Assembly: GCF_026167665.1 (NCBI RefSeq)
Contig: NZ_CP098740.1
Coordinates: 2,480,001 to 2,544,000 of the forward strand
Direction: 5' to 3'
DNA from: Streptomyces drozdowiczii
Lineage (GTDB): Bacteria > Actinomycetota > Actinomycetes > Streptomycetales > Streptomycetaceae
DNA: 64,000 nt
This document shows positions 45,518 through 53,873 of this stretch, piece after piece. The position numbers were made by a program, and so were the translations under genes. Under the pieces are notes generated by a model, which had not been told where the DNA came from, did not search any database, and was given only the letters and a program-made list of their open reading frames with translations. How positions within the stretch are numbered: the first letter of the stretch is position 1; each line of letters begins with the position of its first letter.

Positions 45518-46534
45518 TCAGCCGTCGAGCAGCCCCGAGGTGGCGACGAGATAGCCGAGCTGGGCGCGGCTGGTGCTGCCCAGCTGCTCGGAGACCTTGC
45601 GCATGTGCTCGGCGACGCTGCGCCTGCTCATCCCGATCCGGCGGGCTATCGCGGCGTCCGTCTCGCCGTTCACCACGGCCTGGAGGATGGCCCGTTGCAG
45701 GTCGGAGGTGACGACCGGGGTGCGCAGCGGAGCCCGTTCCTGCCGTACGGGGACGGCCCGCGCCCACGCCTCGTCGAAGTCGCGGGCGAGGAAGCGCACC
45801 AGCGCCGGATGGCGTACGCACAGCGCCTCGTGCGGTTCGTCGGAGAACGGTACGAAGGCGAGGTCGAGGTCCACGACGATCACCCGGTCCACCACCTCGG
45901 CGAGCGTCCTGATCTCGGCCCCGGCCGCGCTCACCTGCTCGATGTAGGCGAGGGTGGCCCGGTCCGAGCGGACGGTGTGCTGGTAGACGGTCCGCTGGCG
46001 GATGCCGCGCCGCAGGTTCCCCAGGTCGCGGACGAGTGCCTCCCGGAGCGCCTGCTCGGGGCGGCCGCCGCCGGGCTGCGCGGTGCGGATCTCCTCGCGG
46101 CAGCCGGCCACCCCGGCCGCCAGGGCCCTGCTGATGACGGCTTCCCCGGACAGCCGGGTGAGCGCGGGCTGTTCGAGCCGGTGCACATCGGCGTACAGGG
46201 TCTCGAAGGCGGCGAGGGTGGCGCGGGTGGCCCGCAGCGCGCGGCGCCGTTCGAGCACGGCCTCCTCCAGCGGCGCGAGCGCGGCGTGGGAGGCGGTCTC
46301 CGGCGGTACGGGGACCATCGAGCCGGGTGACGCGCGGTCCGGGACCATCAGGTGAAGGGCGGTCAGGCAGCCGGACACCTCCTCGCGCGGCAGGCTGCCC
46401 GCCGCGAGCGCGCGCCGGTAGGCGGCGAGTGCCCGTTCGCACGGCTGCTGCGGCGGGTCGCCCGGACGAGCGGTGCCGTCCGGCGCCGATTCGCGGCAAT
46501 CACATACCGCTGGGCGGGATTGATCGTCCTTCAC
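45518..46534 (-). CDS. LuxR-family regulator
   Basis: 338 residues. The C-terminal LuxR helix-turn-helix is at about 275-335 (SDLQRAILQAVVNGETDAAIARRIGMSRRSVAEHMRKVSEQL). The N-terminal 260 residues are helical with no response-regulator or P-loop motif I can see; they resemble the helical region of Streptomyces TrmB/LuxR-type regulators. Divergent from an MFS gene, which may be its target. GTG at 46534; a TAATCT box ends 8 bases upstream, again without a ribosome site. Confidence 0.88.
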   Translation of the reverse strand: MKDDQSRPAVCDCRESAPDGTARPGDPPQQPCERALAAYRRALAAGSLPREEVSGCLTALHLMVPDRASPGSMVPVPPETASHAALAPLEEAVLERRRALRATRATLAAFETLYADVHRLEQPALTRLSGEAVISRALAAGVAGCREEIRTAQPGGGRPEQALREALVRDLGNLRRGIRQRTVYQHTVRSDRATLAYIEQVSAAGAEIRTLAEVVDRVIVVDLDLAFVPFSDEPHEALCVRHPALVRFLARDFDEAWARAVPVRQERAPLRTPVVTSDLQRAILQAVVNGETDAAIARRIGMSRRSVAEHMRKVSEQLGSTSRAQLGYLVATSGLLDG

Positions 46535-46641
46535 AAGGGTGCAGATTACCTTTGTGCATACGGGGGAACGGGCCCCGGTTCCGGGCTCTGGACCACCATG
46601 TGCGGGTGTCCTCCAGTAACTCTCGCCCCGTCGGGGAGCGC

Positions 46642-47856
46642 ATGTTCCGCTATCTGGTGGCGGGGTATGCGGTCTCTTCGTACGGCACCTTCCTCAATAT
46701 GGTGGCGCTCAATCTCTTCGTCTACGAGACGACGGGGCGGGCGCTCGCCATGGGGCTGTTCATGGCCCTGCGGCTGGGCGCCGGATTTCTCGCCGGGCTG
46801 ATCGCGGGCGGGCTGCTCGCGCGGTGCACGGCGAAGAGCGTGATGCTCTGGACGAATATCGCGCAGGGCGCCGTGATGGTCCCGCTGATTCTCGCGCCGG
46901 ACGACTGGCGCACGCCCGCGCTTTTCGCCGTCTCGGTGGTGGTCGGGGCTTGCGGAACGCTGTTCATGGTGGCCCTGCGCAGTTCGGTGCCGGAGATGGT
47001 GGGCGAGGAGCGGCGGTCCTGGGCGAACTCCTTGTCGGTGACCGGGCGTTCGCTGGCGATGGTGGCGGGCTTCGCCTCGGCGGGTGTGGTCGTGTCGCTG
47101 GTGGGGTACACCGCCGCGTTCATCGTGGACCTGTGCACCTTCGCCGTCTGCGCGCTGACGGTGGCACTGCTGCCGGTGGCGGGCGGCGGCCGGGGCAGGG
47201 CGGTTGCGGAGGAGCCGGAGGGGGAACGGCCCCGGCGCCGGAAGCCCGTCGCGTTCGCCGCTCTGGCCGCGGTCCCCGGCCTCGGGCTGATGGTCGGCCT
47301 GCGCGGGGTGGACGCGCTCGGCTCCTCGTCGCACAACGCCGCGCTGCCCGTGCACTCCGCCGCGCTGGACGACGCGCACCCCGCGCTGTTCGTCAGCGCG
47401 TTCTGGTGCCTGTGGGCGGTCGGCAACATCGTGGCGCAGCAGGTGATCCAGCGCTACGGGCGCCGCACCGGCCGGTCCGTGGGCGCGGCGGGCTTCGGCT
47501 ACGGCACCTGCGTGATGTCGGCGGCGTTCATCCTGGCGTTCGCCGGGTTCCCGGCGGCGGCCACGGCCGTGATCGCGCTGGTGGCGGGCGCGGCGGACGG
47601 CCTGACCGAGGTCTCGTACACCTCGCACCTCCAGACCCTGCCGGCCGGGCCCCGGGCGCACGCCTTCGGGCTGTCCGCGACGGTGGAGAACCTGGGCTTC
47701 GGGGCCGGGATGATCGCCGTGGCGGCGGCCCTGGAGCACTTCAGTCCGCTCGCGGTCGTCGGCTGGTCGCACGGCGCGGCGCTCGCCATGGCGGTGGTGT
47801 TCCTGGTGCGCACGGCGGGAACGCGTCGGGCGCGGACGGCCGCGCCGGCCCCGTGA
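46642..47856 (+). CDS. MFS transporter
   Basis: 404 residues, about 12 helices. The start (RYLVAGYAVSSYGTFLNMVALNLFVYETTG) is typical of the DHA3/macrolide-exporter-like or enterobactin-exporter-like group. RSSVPEMVGEERRSWANSLSVTGRSLAM matches the mid region of that group. An export role for a drug-like or secondary metabolite is likely. The ATG at 46642 has GGGGAG close by; a GTG at 46606 would add 12 residues. Divergent from the LuxR-type gene. Confidence 0.9.
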   Translation: MFRYLVAGYAVSSYGTFLNMVALNLFVYETTGRALAMGLFMALRLGAGFLAGLIAGGLLARCTAKSVMLWTNIAQGAVMVPLILAPDDWRTPALFAVSVVVGACGTLFMVALRSSVPEMVGEERRSWANSLSVTGRSLAMVAGFASAGVVVSLVGYTAAFIVDLCTFAVCALTVALLPVAGGGRGRAVAEEPEGERPRRRKPVAFAALAAVPGLGLMVGLRGVDALGSSSHNAALPVHSAALDDAHPALFVSAFWCLWAVGNIVAQQVIQRYGRRTGRSVGAAGFGYGTCVMSAAFILAFAGFPAAATAVIALVAGAADGLTEVSYTSHLQTLPAGPRAHAFGLSATVENLGFGAGMIAVAAALEHFSPLAVVGWSHGAALAMAVVFLVRTAGTRRARTAAPAP

Positions 47857-47878
47857 CGGGTGTGACGGGCGTGACGGG
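47853..47878. repeat. three 9-base repeats over the MFS stop codon
   Basis: GTGACGGG at 47853, 47862 and 47871. The first copy contains the TGA stop (47854-47856). Confidence 0.6.
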
Positions 47879-48330
47879 CGGCGGCGCCCGGCGTGACGCG
47901 GGGCCCCTACACGTACATCGGAAATCAGCCAATCTCGCGCGCCTGCCGCGAACCCCGCGCGACGGCGTCGGCCGGGCCCGCGGGAAGCCGGCACGGACCG
48001 CAGCGGGGCCCGGGGCGCCCGTCCGGCCTCCACGGCGCCCCGCAGCGCACCGCACCTTTCGCGCACCGGGCCGCCCGCCGGACTTGCGGGGCACCGCGCG
48101 CATGCGGTGGGTTGTCCGGCGTTGCCGGAGAACTCCGCACCGCCGGGCGGCCGGCCCGGTGCCACCGCCGGACGCGGGCCCGCCCCACGAGCCCGCCGCC
48201 GTCCTCGCCCCTGCCGACCCCTGCCGCCCCGCCGCCCCTCACCGTGCGGCTGCCCGAACCCGCATGGCCGTCCCGGAATCCGGGCGGCCGCGCCACCCTC
48301 ACCGTCCCACCCCGGAAAGGCGGACACCGC
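47879..48330. other. intergenic region, no gene seen
   Basis: About 450 bases before the aminopeptidase gene. Frames stay open only because of high GC; their translations are Pro/Arg/Ala-rich with no protein-like pattern. No clear promoter, operator or terminator was found. Confidence 0.5.
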
Positions 48331-49632
48331 ATGACGCCGGTCCCCCACCGCAGCCATGCCGACGACCTGCTCACCTTCATCGCCGCCAGCCCCTCCCCGT
48401 ACCACGCCGTGGCGAGCGCGGCCCAGCGGCTGGAGAAGGCGGGCTTCCGCGAACTGCGCGGAACCGACGACTGGACGGGCACCACGGGCGGCGCCTTCGT
48501 CGTCAACGGGGGTGCGCTGATCGCCTGGTACGTTCCCGAATCGCTGCCCGCCCACACCCCCTTCCGGATCATCGGCACGCACACCGACTCGCCGAATCTG
48601 CGGATCAAGCCGACGCCCGACACGAGTTCGGCGGGCTGGCGGCAGGTCGCGGTGGAGATCTACGGCGGGGTGCCGCTCAACACCTGGCTGGACCGCGATC
48701 TGGGCATCTCCGGCCGACTGGCGCTGCGCGCACCGGGCGGCGGGACCGAGGCCCGGCTGGTGCAGATCGACGAGCCGCTGCTGCGGGTACCGCAGCTGGC
48801 GATCCACCTGGACCGCACGGTCAACGACGGGCTCGCCCTGGACCGGCAGCGCCACATCGCGCCCATCTGGTCGCTCGGCCCGGCCGACGAGGGTGCGCTG
48901 CTGCGCCGGGTCGCGGCGGCGGCCGAGGCGGAGCCGGGCGACGTGCTGGGCTGGGACCTGATGCTGCACGACGTGCAGCCGCCCGGCTATCTGGGCGCGG
49001 ACCGGGAGTTCCTGGTGTCCTCGCGGCTGGACAACCTGGTGTCGGTGCACGCCGGGGTCACCGCGCTGACCGCCGCGGCGACGGCCGCCGAGCCGCCGGC
49101 GTACATCCCGGTGCTCGCCGCCTTCGACCACGAGGAGGTCGGCAGCGGTTCGGACACGGGGGCGCAGAGCCCGATGCTGGAGCGGGTGCTGAGCCGTTCG
49201 GTGTCGGCCCGGGGCGGCAGCGGCGAGGACTGGTCGCGGGCGCTGGCCGGCGCGTACTGCGTCTCCGCCGACATGGCGCACGCGGTGCACCCCAACTACG
49301 CGGAGCGCCACGACCCGGGCCACCAGCCGCTGCCCAACGGCGGCCCGACGGTCAAGGTCAACGTCAACCAGCGGTACGCCACCGACTCGACCGGGATCGC
49401 GCTGTTCGCGTCGGCCTGCGAGCGGGCGGGCGCGCCGTGGCAGCCGTTCGTCTCCAACAACGCGATGCCGTGCGGCACGTCGATCGGCCCGCTCACGGCG
49501 GCCCGGCTCGGTGTGCCGACGGTGGACGTGGGGGTGCCGGGGCTCTCGATGCACTCGGCCCGTGAGCTGTGCGGGGCGCGGGACCCGGGTCATCTGGCGG
49601 CGATCCTGACGGCGTTCGTGACGTCCGGATAA
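48331..49632 (+). CDS. M18 family aminopeptidase
   Basis: 433 residues, standard length. Zinc ligands and catalytic residues of the M18 (aspartyl aminopeptidase) fold: GTHTDSPNLRIKP (His84), FDHEEVGSGSDTGA, and MAHAVHPNYAERH. It removes acidic N-terminal residues from peptides, usually as a dodecamer in the cytoplasm. The ATG at 48331 is chosen because the conserved N-terminus (ADDLLTFIAASPSPYHAV) starts just after it. Confidence 0.95.
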   Translation: MTPVPHRSHADDLLTFIAASPSPYHAVASAAQRLEKAGFRELRGTDDWTGTTGGAFVVNGGALIAWYVPESLPAHTPFRIIGTHTDSPNLRIKPTPDTSSAGWRQVAVEIYGGVPLNTWLDRDLGISGRLALRAPGGGTEARLVQIDEPLLRVPQLAIHLDRTVNDGLALDRQRHIAPIWSLGPADEGALLRRVAAAAEAEPGDVLGWDLMLHDVQPPGYLGADREFLVSSRLDNLVSVHAGVTALTAAATAAEPPAYIPVLAAFDHEEVGSGSDTGAQSPMLERVLSRSVSARGGSGEDWSRALAGAYCVSADMAHAVHPNYAERHDPGHQPLPNGGPTVKVNVNQRYATDSTGIALFASACERAGAPWQPFVSNNAMPCGTSIGPLTAARLGVPTVDVGVPGLSMHSARELCGARDPGHLAAILTAFVTSG

Positions 49633-49637
49633 GGGGC

Positions 49638-49680
49638 ACGGGTACGGGGAAGGGCCACGCGGGCCCTGCCCCGTACCCGT
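49638..49680. terminator. bidirectional terminator between the aminopeptidase and SGNH genes
   Basis: Nineteen-position stem with one mismatch (49638-49656 with 49662-49680), short loop; stops at 49632 and 49693. Confidence 0.8.
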
Positions 49681-49692
49681 ATCAGCGGCGGG

Positions 49693-51216
49693 TTACGCGA
49701 AGCGCTGCTTCGCGCTGCCGTCGCAGGCTTGCAGCCGCAGCGGGTCGTGGGCGCCCGCCAGGGTCGCGCACAGGCCCGTGGACGCGGCCGGGCGCAGGGT
49801 GCCCGACTGGCGTACGAAGCGCTGGTTGGCGGCGCCCGAGCAGTTGTAGAGGATGAGCGAGGCGCCTGCCTTGTAGTCCGCGCCGGGGACGTCGAGGCAG
49901 CGGTCGTGGCTCAGTTCGGTGCGCAGGGTCTGCGTGCCGGAGTCGTACCACCAGCCCTGGTTGCGTCCGCCGTGGCACTCCCAGCCGGTGACCCCGGTGT
50001 TGTTGCGGGTGACGGAGGCGGGGGCGTCCAGGCAGGTGGCCGTCGCCTCGCCGCGCAGCGGCTTGAAGACGTCGTCCCAGGCGACCGGCTGGAGGACGGG
50101 CTGCCCGGTGCTCGACGGGTCGGCGCAGCTCGCCTCGCGCAGGCCGGAGTTGTAGATCTGGGTCAGGCAGGAGGCGAAGGCGCCGTGCCCGGCCGCGTTC
50201 GGGTGGAAGGACTGGCGCACCGAGTTGGAGTCCGGCGGGAAGTGCGACAGGTCGATGAAGAGGCCGCGGGCCCAGGCGGACTCGCTGCACACCTCGTGGC
50301 CGTGGAAGAGCCGCGAGTTGTCGAGGTAGACCGCGCCGGTGTCGGCCGCCGCCTTGCGCATACCGCGCTCGAAGGCGGGAACGGCGGTGTTGCGGCCCCA
50401 GGCGGCGTCGGAGTCGTACCCCGCGCAGCCGCCGGGAAGCTTGCCGGGGTACTTCGGGTTGTCGTAGAAGTCCGGGCCGATGGGGCTCGGGTAGCCCATG
50501 ACGACGAGCTTGTAGTCGCTGTCCGCGTAACCGGCGCCGGTCATCACGGTGCGCAGGTCGCGCACGGTCTTCTCGACCTTGGGGACGAGCCCGTCCACGC
50601 GGGCCTGCCAGCCGCCCTCGTACTTCGACTGGCACGGCCCCTGGACGAGGACCCAGCGCTCCACGCAGTCCGTCATGACCGGCCCGAACTGGAGGTCGTC
50701 GTTGGCGCCCGCCACCAGCACGATCATCTTGATGCGGGTGTTGCGCGCCTTGATGGCCAGGCTGTCGCTCTGCACCAGCTCGTCGGCGTACTGCTTGGAG
50801 CCGCCGATGACGATGTTTCCGGTGTACGCGCCGGAGCACGAGACGTTGTACGTGACGTCGGCCGCGATCCCCGTACGGTGGATGGCGGTGTCGGGTGAGC
50901 GGTGGCACCAGTTGTCGGGGCCGTTGGTGCCCGCCTCGTACGTGCCGACGCCCTCGCCGGAGATCTCACTGTCCCCGAGCGAGATGAGGCCCGTCTTGCG
51001 CTGCGCGAGCGGGCGCTCGGCCGGGTCGCCGTACAGCCGGGTGGCCTCCGCGGCGCGGATGGCCTCCAGCTCGGGCGACAGGGGGGTGGATGCGGTACTG
51101 GTGGTACCGGGCTGGGCGGCTGCCGGTCCGGCGGCCGCGGTCATCCCGCCGAACGCCGCCGCGACGGCCGCGGCAGCCGCGACGGTACGGCGGAGTCTGT
51201 GCCTGGTGCGCCTCAT
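49693..51216 (-). CDS. secreted SGNH/GDSL hydrolase with C-terminal ricin-B lectin domain
   Basis: 507 residues. Signal peptide to about residue 34 (AAGPAAAQ). Catalytic Ser83 in [11 protein letters not shown], oxyanion Gly/Asn in LVAGANDD (170-172), catalytic His338 in [11 protein letters not shown] ricin B lectin trefoil follows, about 365-507 ([25 protein letters not shown]), for binding carbohydrate. Likely a lipase or polysaccharide esterase acting outside the cell on a glycan surface. ATG at 51216 behind GGGGAGG. Confidence 0.93.
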   Translation of the reverse strand: MRRTRHRLRRTVAAAAAVAAAFGGMTAAAGPAAAQPGTTSTASTPLSPELEAIRAAEATRLYGDPAERPLAQRKTGLISLGDSEISGEGVGTYEAGTNGPDNWCHRSPDTAIHRTGIAADVTYNVSCSGAYTGNIVIGGSKQYADELVQSDSLAIKARNTRIKMIVLVAGANDDLQFGPVMTDCVERWVLVQGPCQSKYEGGWQARVDGLVPKVEKTVRDLRTVMTGAGYADSDYKLVVMGYPSPIGPDFYDNPKYPGKLPGGCAGYDSDAAWGRNTAVPAFERGMRKAAADTGAVYLDNSRLFHGHEVCSESAWARGLFIDLSHFPPDSNSVRQSFHPNAAGHGAFASCLTQIYNSGLREASCADPSSTGQPVLQPVAWDDVFKPLRGEATATCLDAPASVTRNNTGVTGWECHGGRNQGWWYDSGTQTLRTELSHDRCLDVPGADYKAGASLILYNCSGAANQRFVRQSGTLRPAASTGLCATLAGAHDPLRLQACDGSAKQRFA

Positions 51217-51330
51217 TGCGCCTCCCCGGGTTGTGGTTACCCCCGGTATTTACTGGTCGGTAGGCGACTTGGGAATACATCGAACAAGACAAGTGCTCAT
51301 CTTTTTGGGCGGCTTCAAGGAGGTTGGACG

Positions 51331-52734
51331 ATGACGGATCAGGGAACGGCCGAGGGCTACCGCGTCGAGCACGACTCGATGGGCGAGGTCAGGGTGCCCG
51401 CCGACGCCAAGTGGCGGGCCCAGACGCAGCGGGCCGTGGAGAACTTCCCGATCTCCGGCCAGCGCCTGGAGCGGGCCCACATCGAGGCCCTGGCCCGCAT
51501 CAAGGCCGCCGCCGCCAAGGTCAACGCCGAGCTGAAGGTCCTCGACCCCGACATCGCGGAGGCCATCCAGGAGGCGGCCGGCGAGGTCGCGGAGGGGCGC
51601 TGGGACGCGGAGTTCCCGGTCGACGTCTTCCAGACCGGCTCGGGCACCTCCTCGAACATGAACACCAACGAGGTCCTGGCCACCCTCGCCACCGAGCGCC
51701 TGGGCCGCCCGGTCCACCCCAACGACCACGTCAACGCCTCGCAGTCCTCCAACGACGTGTTCCCCTCCTCGATCCACATCGCCGCCACCGCAGCGGTCAC
51801 CGCCGACCTGATCCCCGCCCTGGACCACCTCGCCGCCGCCCTGGAGCGCAAGGCGGAGGAGTTCGCGACGGTGGTGAAGTCCGGGCGCACCCACTTGATG
51901 GACGCCACGCCCGTCACCCTCGGCCAGGAGTTCGGGGGTTACGCCGCCCAGATCCGCCACGGCGTCGAGCGGCTGCGCGCCTCGCTCCCCCGCCTCGCCG
52001 AACTCCCCCTCGGCGGCACGGCCGTGGGCACCGGCATCAACACCCCGCCCGGCTTCTCCGCCGCCGTCATCGCCGAGGTGGCCCGCGTCACCGGCCTTCC
52101 GCTCACCGAGGCCCGCGACCACTTCGAGGCGCAGGGCGCCCGGGACGGCCTGGTGGAGACCTCGGGCCAGCTGCGCACCCTCGGTGTCTCGCTCACCAAG
52201 ATCTGCAACGACCTGCGCTGGATGGCGTCCGGGCCGCGCACCGGCCTCGCCGAGATCTCCCTGCCCGACCTCCAGCCCGGCTCCTCGATCATGCCCGGCA
52301 AGGTCAACCCGGTCATCCCCGAGGCCGTCCTGATGGTCGCCGCGCAGGTCACCGGGAACGACGCCACGGTCGCCGCAGCGGGCGCCGCCGGGAACTTCGA
52401 GCTGAACGTCATGCTCCCGGTCATCGCGAAGAACCTGCTGGAGTCCGTACGGCTGCTCGGCAACGCCTCCCGGCTGCTCGCGGACCGTACGGTCGACGGG
52501 ATCACCGCGCACGCCGAGCGGGCCAGGGAGTACGCCGAGTCCTCGCCGTCCGTCGTCACCCCGCTCAACAAGTACATCGGCTACGAGGAAGCGGCCAAGG
52601 TCGCCAAGAAGTCGCTCGCGGAGCGCCGGACGATCCGTGAGGTCGTCCTCGAAGGGGGCTATGTGGAGCGCGGAGACCTGACCGAACAGCAGCTCGACGA
52701 GGCCCTGGACGTGCTGCGCATGACCCGCCCGTGA
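51331..52734 (+). CDS. fumC: class II fumarate hydratase
   Basis: 467 residues. Fumarase/aspartase superfamily: [50 protein letters not shown], and the SS loop [11 protein letters not shown]. Iron-free enzyme, active under oxidative stress or low iron, unlike the class I fumarase upstream. ATG at 51331 behind AGGAGG. Confidence 0.97.
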   Translation: MTDQGTAEGYRVEHDSMGEVRVPADAKWRAQTQRAVENFPISGQRLERAHIEALARIKAAAAKVNAELKVLDPDIAEAIQEAAGEVAEGRWDAEFPVDVFQTGSGTSSNMNTNEVLATLATERLGRPVHPNDHVNASQSSNDVFPSSIHIAATAAVTADLIPALDHLAAALERKAEEFATVVKSGRTHLMDATPVTLGQEFGGYAAQIRHGVERLRASLPRLAELPLGGTAVGTGINTPPGFSAAVIAEVARVTGLPLTEARDHFEAQGARDGLVETSGQLRTLGVSLTKICNDLRWMASGPRTGLAEISLPDLQPGSSIMPGKVNPVIPEAVLMVAAQVTGNDATVAAAGAAGNFELNVMLPVIAKNLLESVRLLGNASRLLADRTVDGITAHAERAREYAESSPSVVTPLNKYIGYEEAAKVAKKSLAERRTIREVVLEGGYVERGDLTEQQLDEALDVLRMTRP

Positions 52735-52766
52735 CGGGCGCCGCCGTGCCGGGGCGGCGCGATCCG

Positions 52767-52772
52767 TAGGAT
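52767..52772 (+). promoter_or_regulatory. -10 box of a leaderless promoter (DUF402 gene)
   Basis: TAGGAT, 6 bases before the ATG at 52779. Confidence 0.45.
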
Positions 52773-52778
52773 CTCTCC

Positions 52779-53486
52779 ATGACGGGTACCGGAGAGACCG
52801 AGCGCTGGGCGCCGGGTGACCAGATTCTGTGGCGCTACCGGGGCAACGGGCCCGCGCGGCCGGATTCCGCCGCTCACGCGTTCCACATCTGCCGCCCGGT
52901 CACGGTCGTCCAGGACACCGACGAACTGCTCGCCGTGTGGGTGGCGCCCGGCACCGAGTGCGTCAAACCGGTCCTCGCGGACGGCACCGACGTGCACGCC
53001 GAACCGCTCGCCACCCGGTACACCGCCCCGCGCACGACGGCCCGTTCGCTCTGGCTGGGCAACGGCGTGCTGAAGCTGGCCAGACCCGGCGAGCCCTGGT
53101 CCGTGTGGCTGTTCTGGGAGCGCGGCTGGCAGTTCCGCAGCTGGTACGTGAACCTGGAGGAGCCGCGCACCAGATGGGCCGGGGGCACCGACTCCGAGGA
53201 CCACTTCCTGGACATCTCCGTCTACCCGGACCGCAGCTGGCTCTGGCGCGACGAGGACGAGTTCGAGCAGGCCCAGCGGGTCGGCCTGATCACGCCGGAC
53301 ACGGCGCGCCGGGTGCGCGAGGCGGGGCGGGCGGCGGTCGGGCTGATCCGTTCCTGGGGTGCGCCGTTCCGCGACGGCTGGGAGAACTGGCGGCCCGATC
53401 CGGCGTGGCAGGTGCCCGAACTCCCGGACGACTGGGACCGCCGGCCGGACGGTTCGGACCGTACGGCTTCCGCCATGCCGTCGTGA
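52779..53486 (+). CDS. DUF402 (FomD-like) protein
   Basis: 235 residues. The DUF402 core (GEPWSVWLFWERGWQFRSWYVNLEEP, EDHFLDISVYPDRSWLWRDEDEFEQAQRVGLI) is complete. Relatives include FomD, a nucleotide-phosphonate or nucleoside-diphosphate hydrolase, and bacterial nucleoside tri- and diphosphatases that use two metals. The exact substrate is unknown. Leaderless ATG at 52779, 44 bases after fumC. Confidence 0.9.
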   Translation: MTGTGETERWAPGDQILWRYRGNGPARPDSAAHAFHICRPVTVVQDTDELLAVWVAPGTECVKPVLADGTDVHAEPLATRYTAPRTTARSLWLGNGVLKLARPGEPWSVWLFWERGWQFRSWYVNLEEPRTRWAGGTDSEDHFLDISVYPDRSWLWRDEDEFEQAQRVGLITPDTARRVREAGRAAVGLIRSWGAPFRDGWENWRPDPAWQVPELPDDWDRRPDGSDRTASAMPS

Positions 53487-53681
53487 GACCCTTGATGCAC
53501 CCCAGGGGGGCGAACGTAGGATCGTCCCGAGGAGCGGCTCGGCCCCAACCGGCAGGCGGGGTGCAGGACCTGACCGTAAGTCATCGGCTCGTCGCGCGGA
53601 CCGCGTCCTCGAGGACCGCATCGGCGTCACCGGTCGCACGAGTTGCCCGTATCGCATGAGCCACTACGAGGGGGTGGAGAC
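53487..53681. other. intergenic region before the second phosphatase gene
   Basis: No gene seen. A TAGGAT box near 53516 could be a -10. Together with the small reading frame below, 383 bases separate the two confident genes. Confidence 0.4.
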
Positions 53682-53873
53682 GTGCCCGCCGACCGCTGCC
53701 GCTCCCACGGAAACGTTGTCACCGGCATCCTGATCGGACGTCGCGTTTCGGCCCCGTACGACGGGGAAGGCGATGTCAGCCGTTGTTATCGCCGCACCTG
53801 CCGGGGCACAGTAGCGCCCCACAAGGTGATTGCCTCATACAACCGGCCCGGACGGACGGAACCCCACGCGTGA
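53682..53873 (+). CDS. possible small Cys-rich protein or leader peptide coupled to the phosphatase gene
   Basis: 63 codons from a GTG that follows a good ribosome site (GAGGGGGTGGAG). Its TGA overlaps the GTG of the downstream phosphatase gene by four bases (GTGA), as in coupled genes. The product would be basic with four Cys (DRCRSHG, SRCYRRTCRG). Against it: only about three quarters of codons end in G or C, lower than in the neighbours, and it matches no family I know. Confidence 0.3.
   Translation: MPADRCRSHGNVVTGILIGRRVSAPYDGEGDVSRCYRRTCRGTVAPHKVIASYNRPGRTEPHA

Noticed and set aside
47893..48330. N-terminal extension of the aminopeptidase
   Set aside because: Pro/Arg/Ala-rich with no conserved pattern; family length and the N-terminal motif fit the ATG at 48331.
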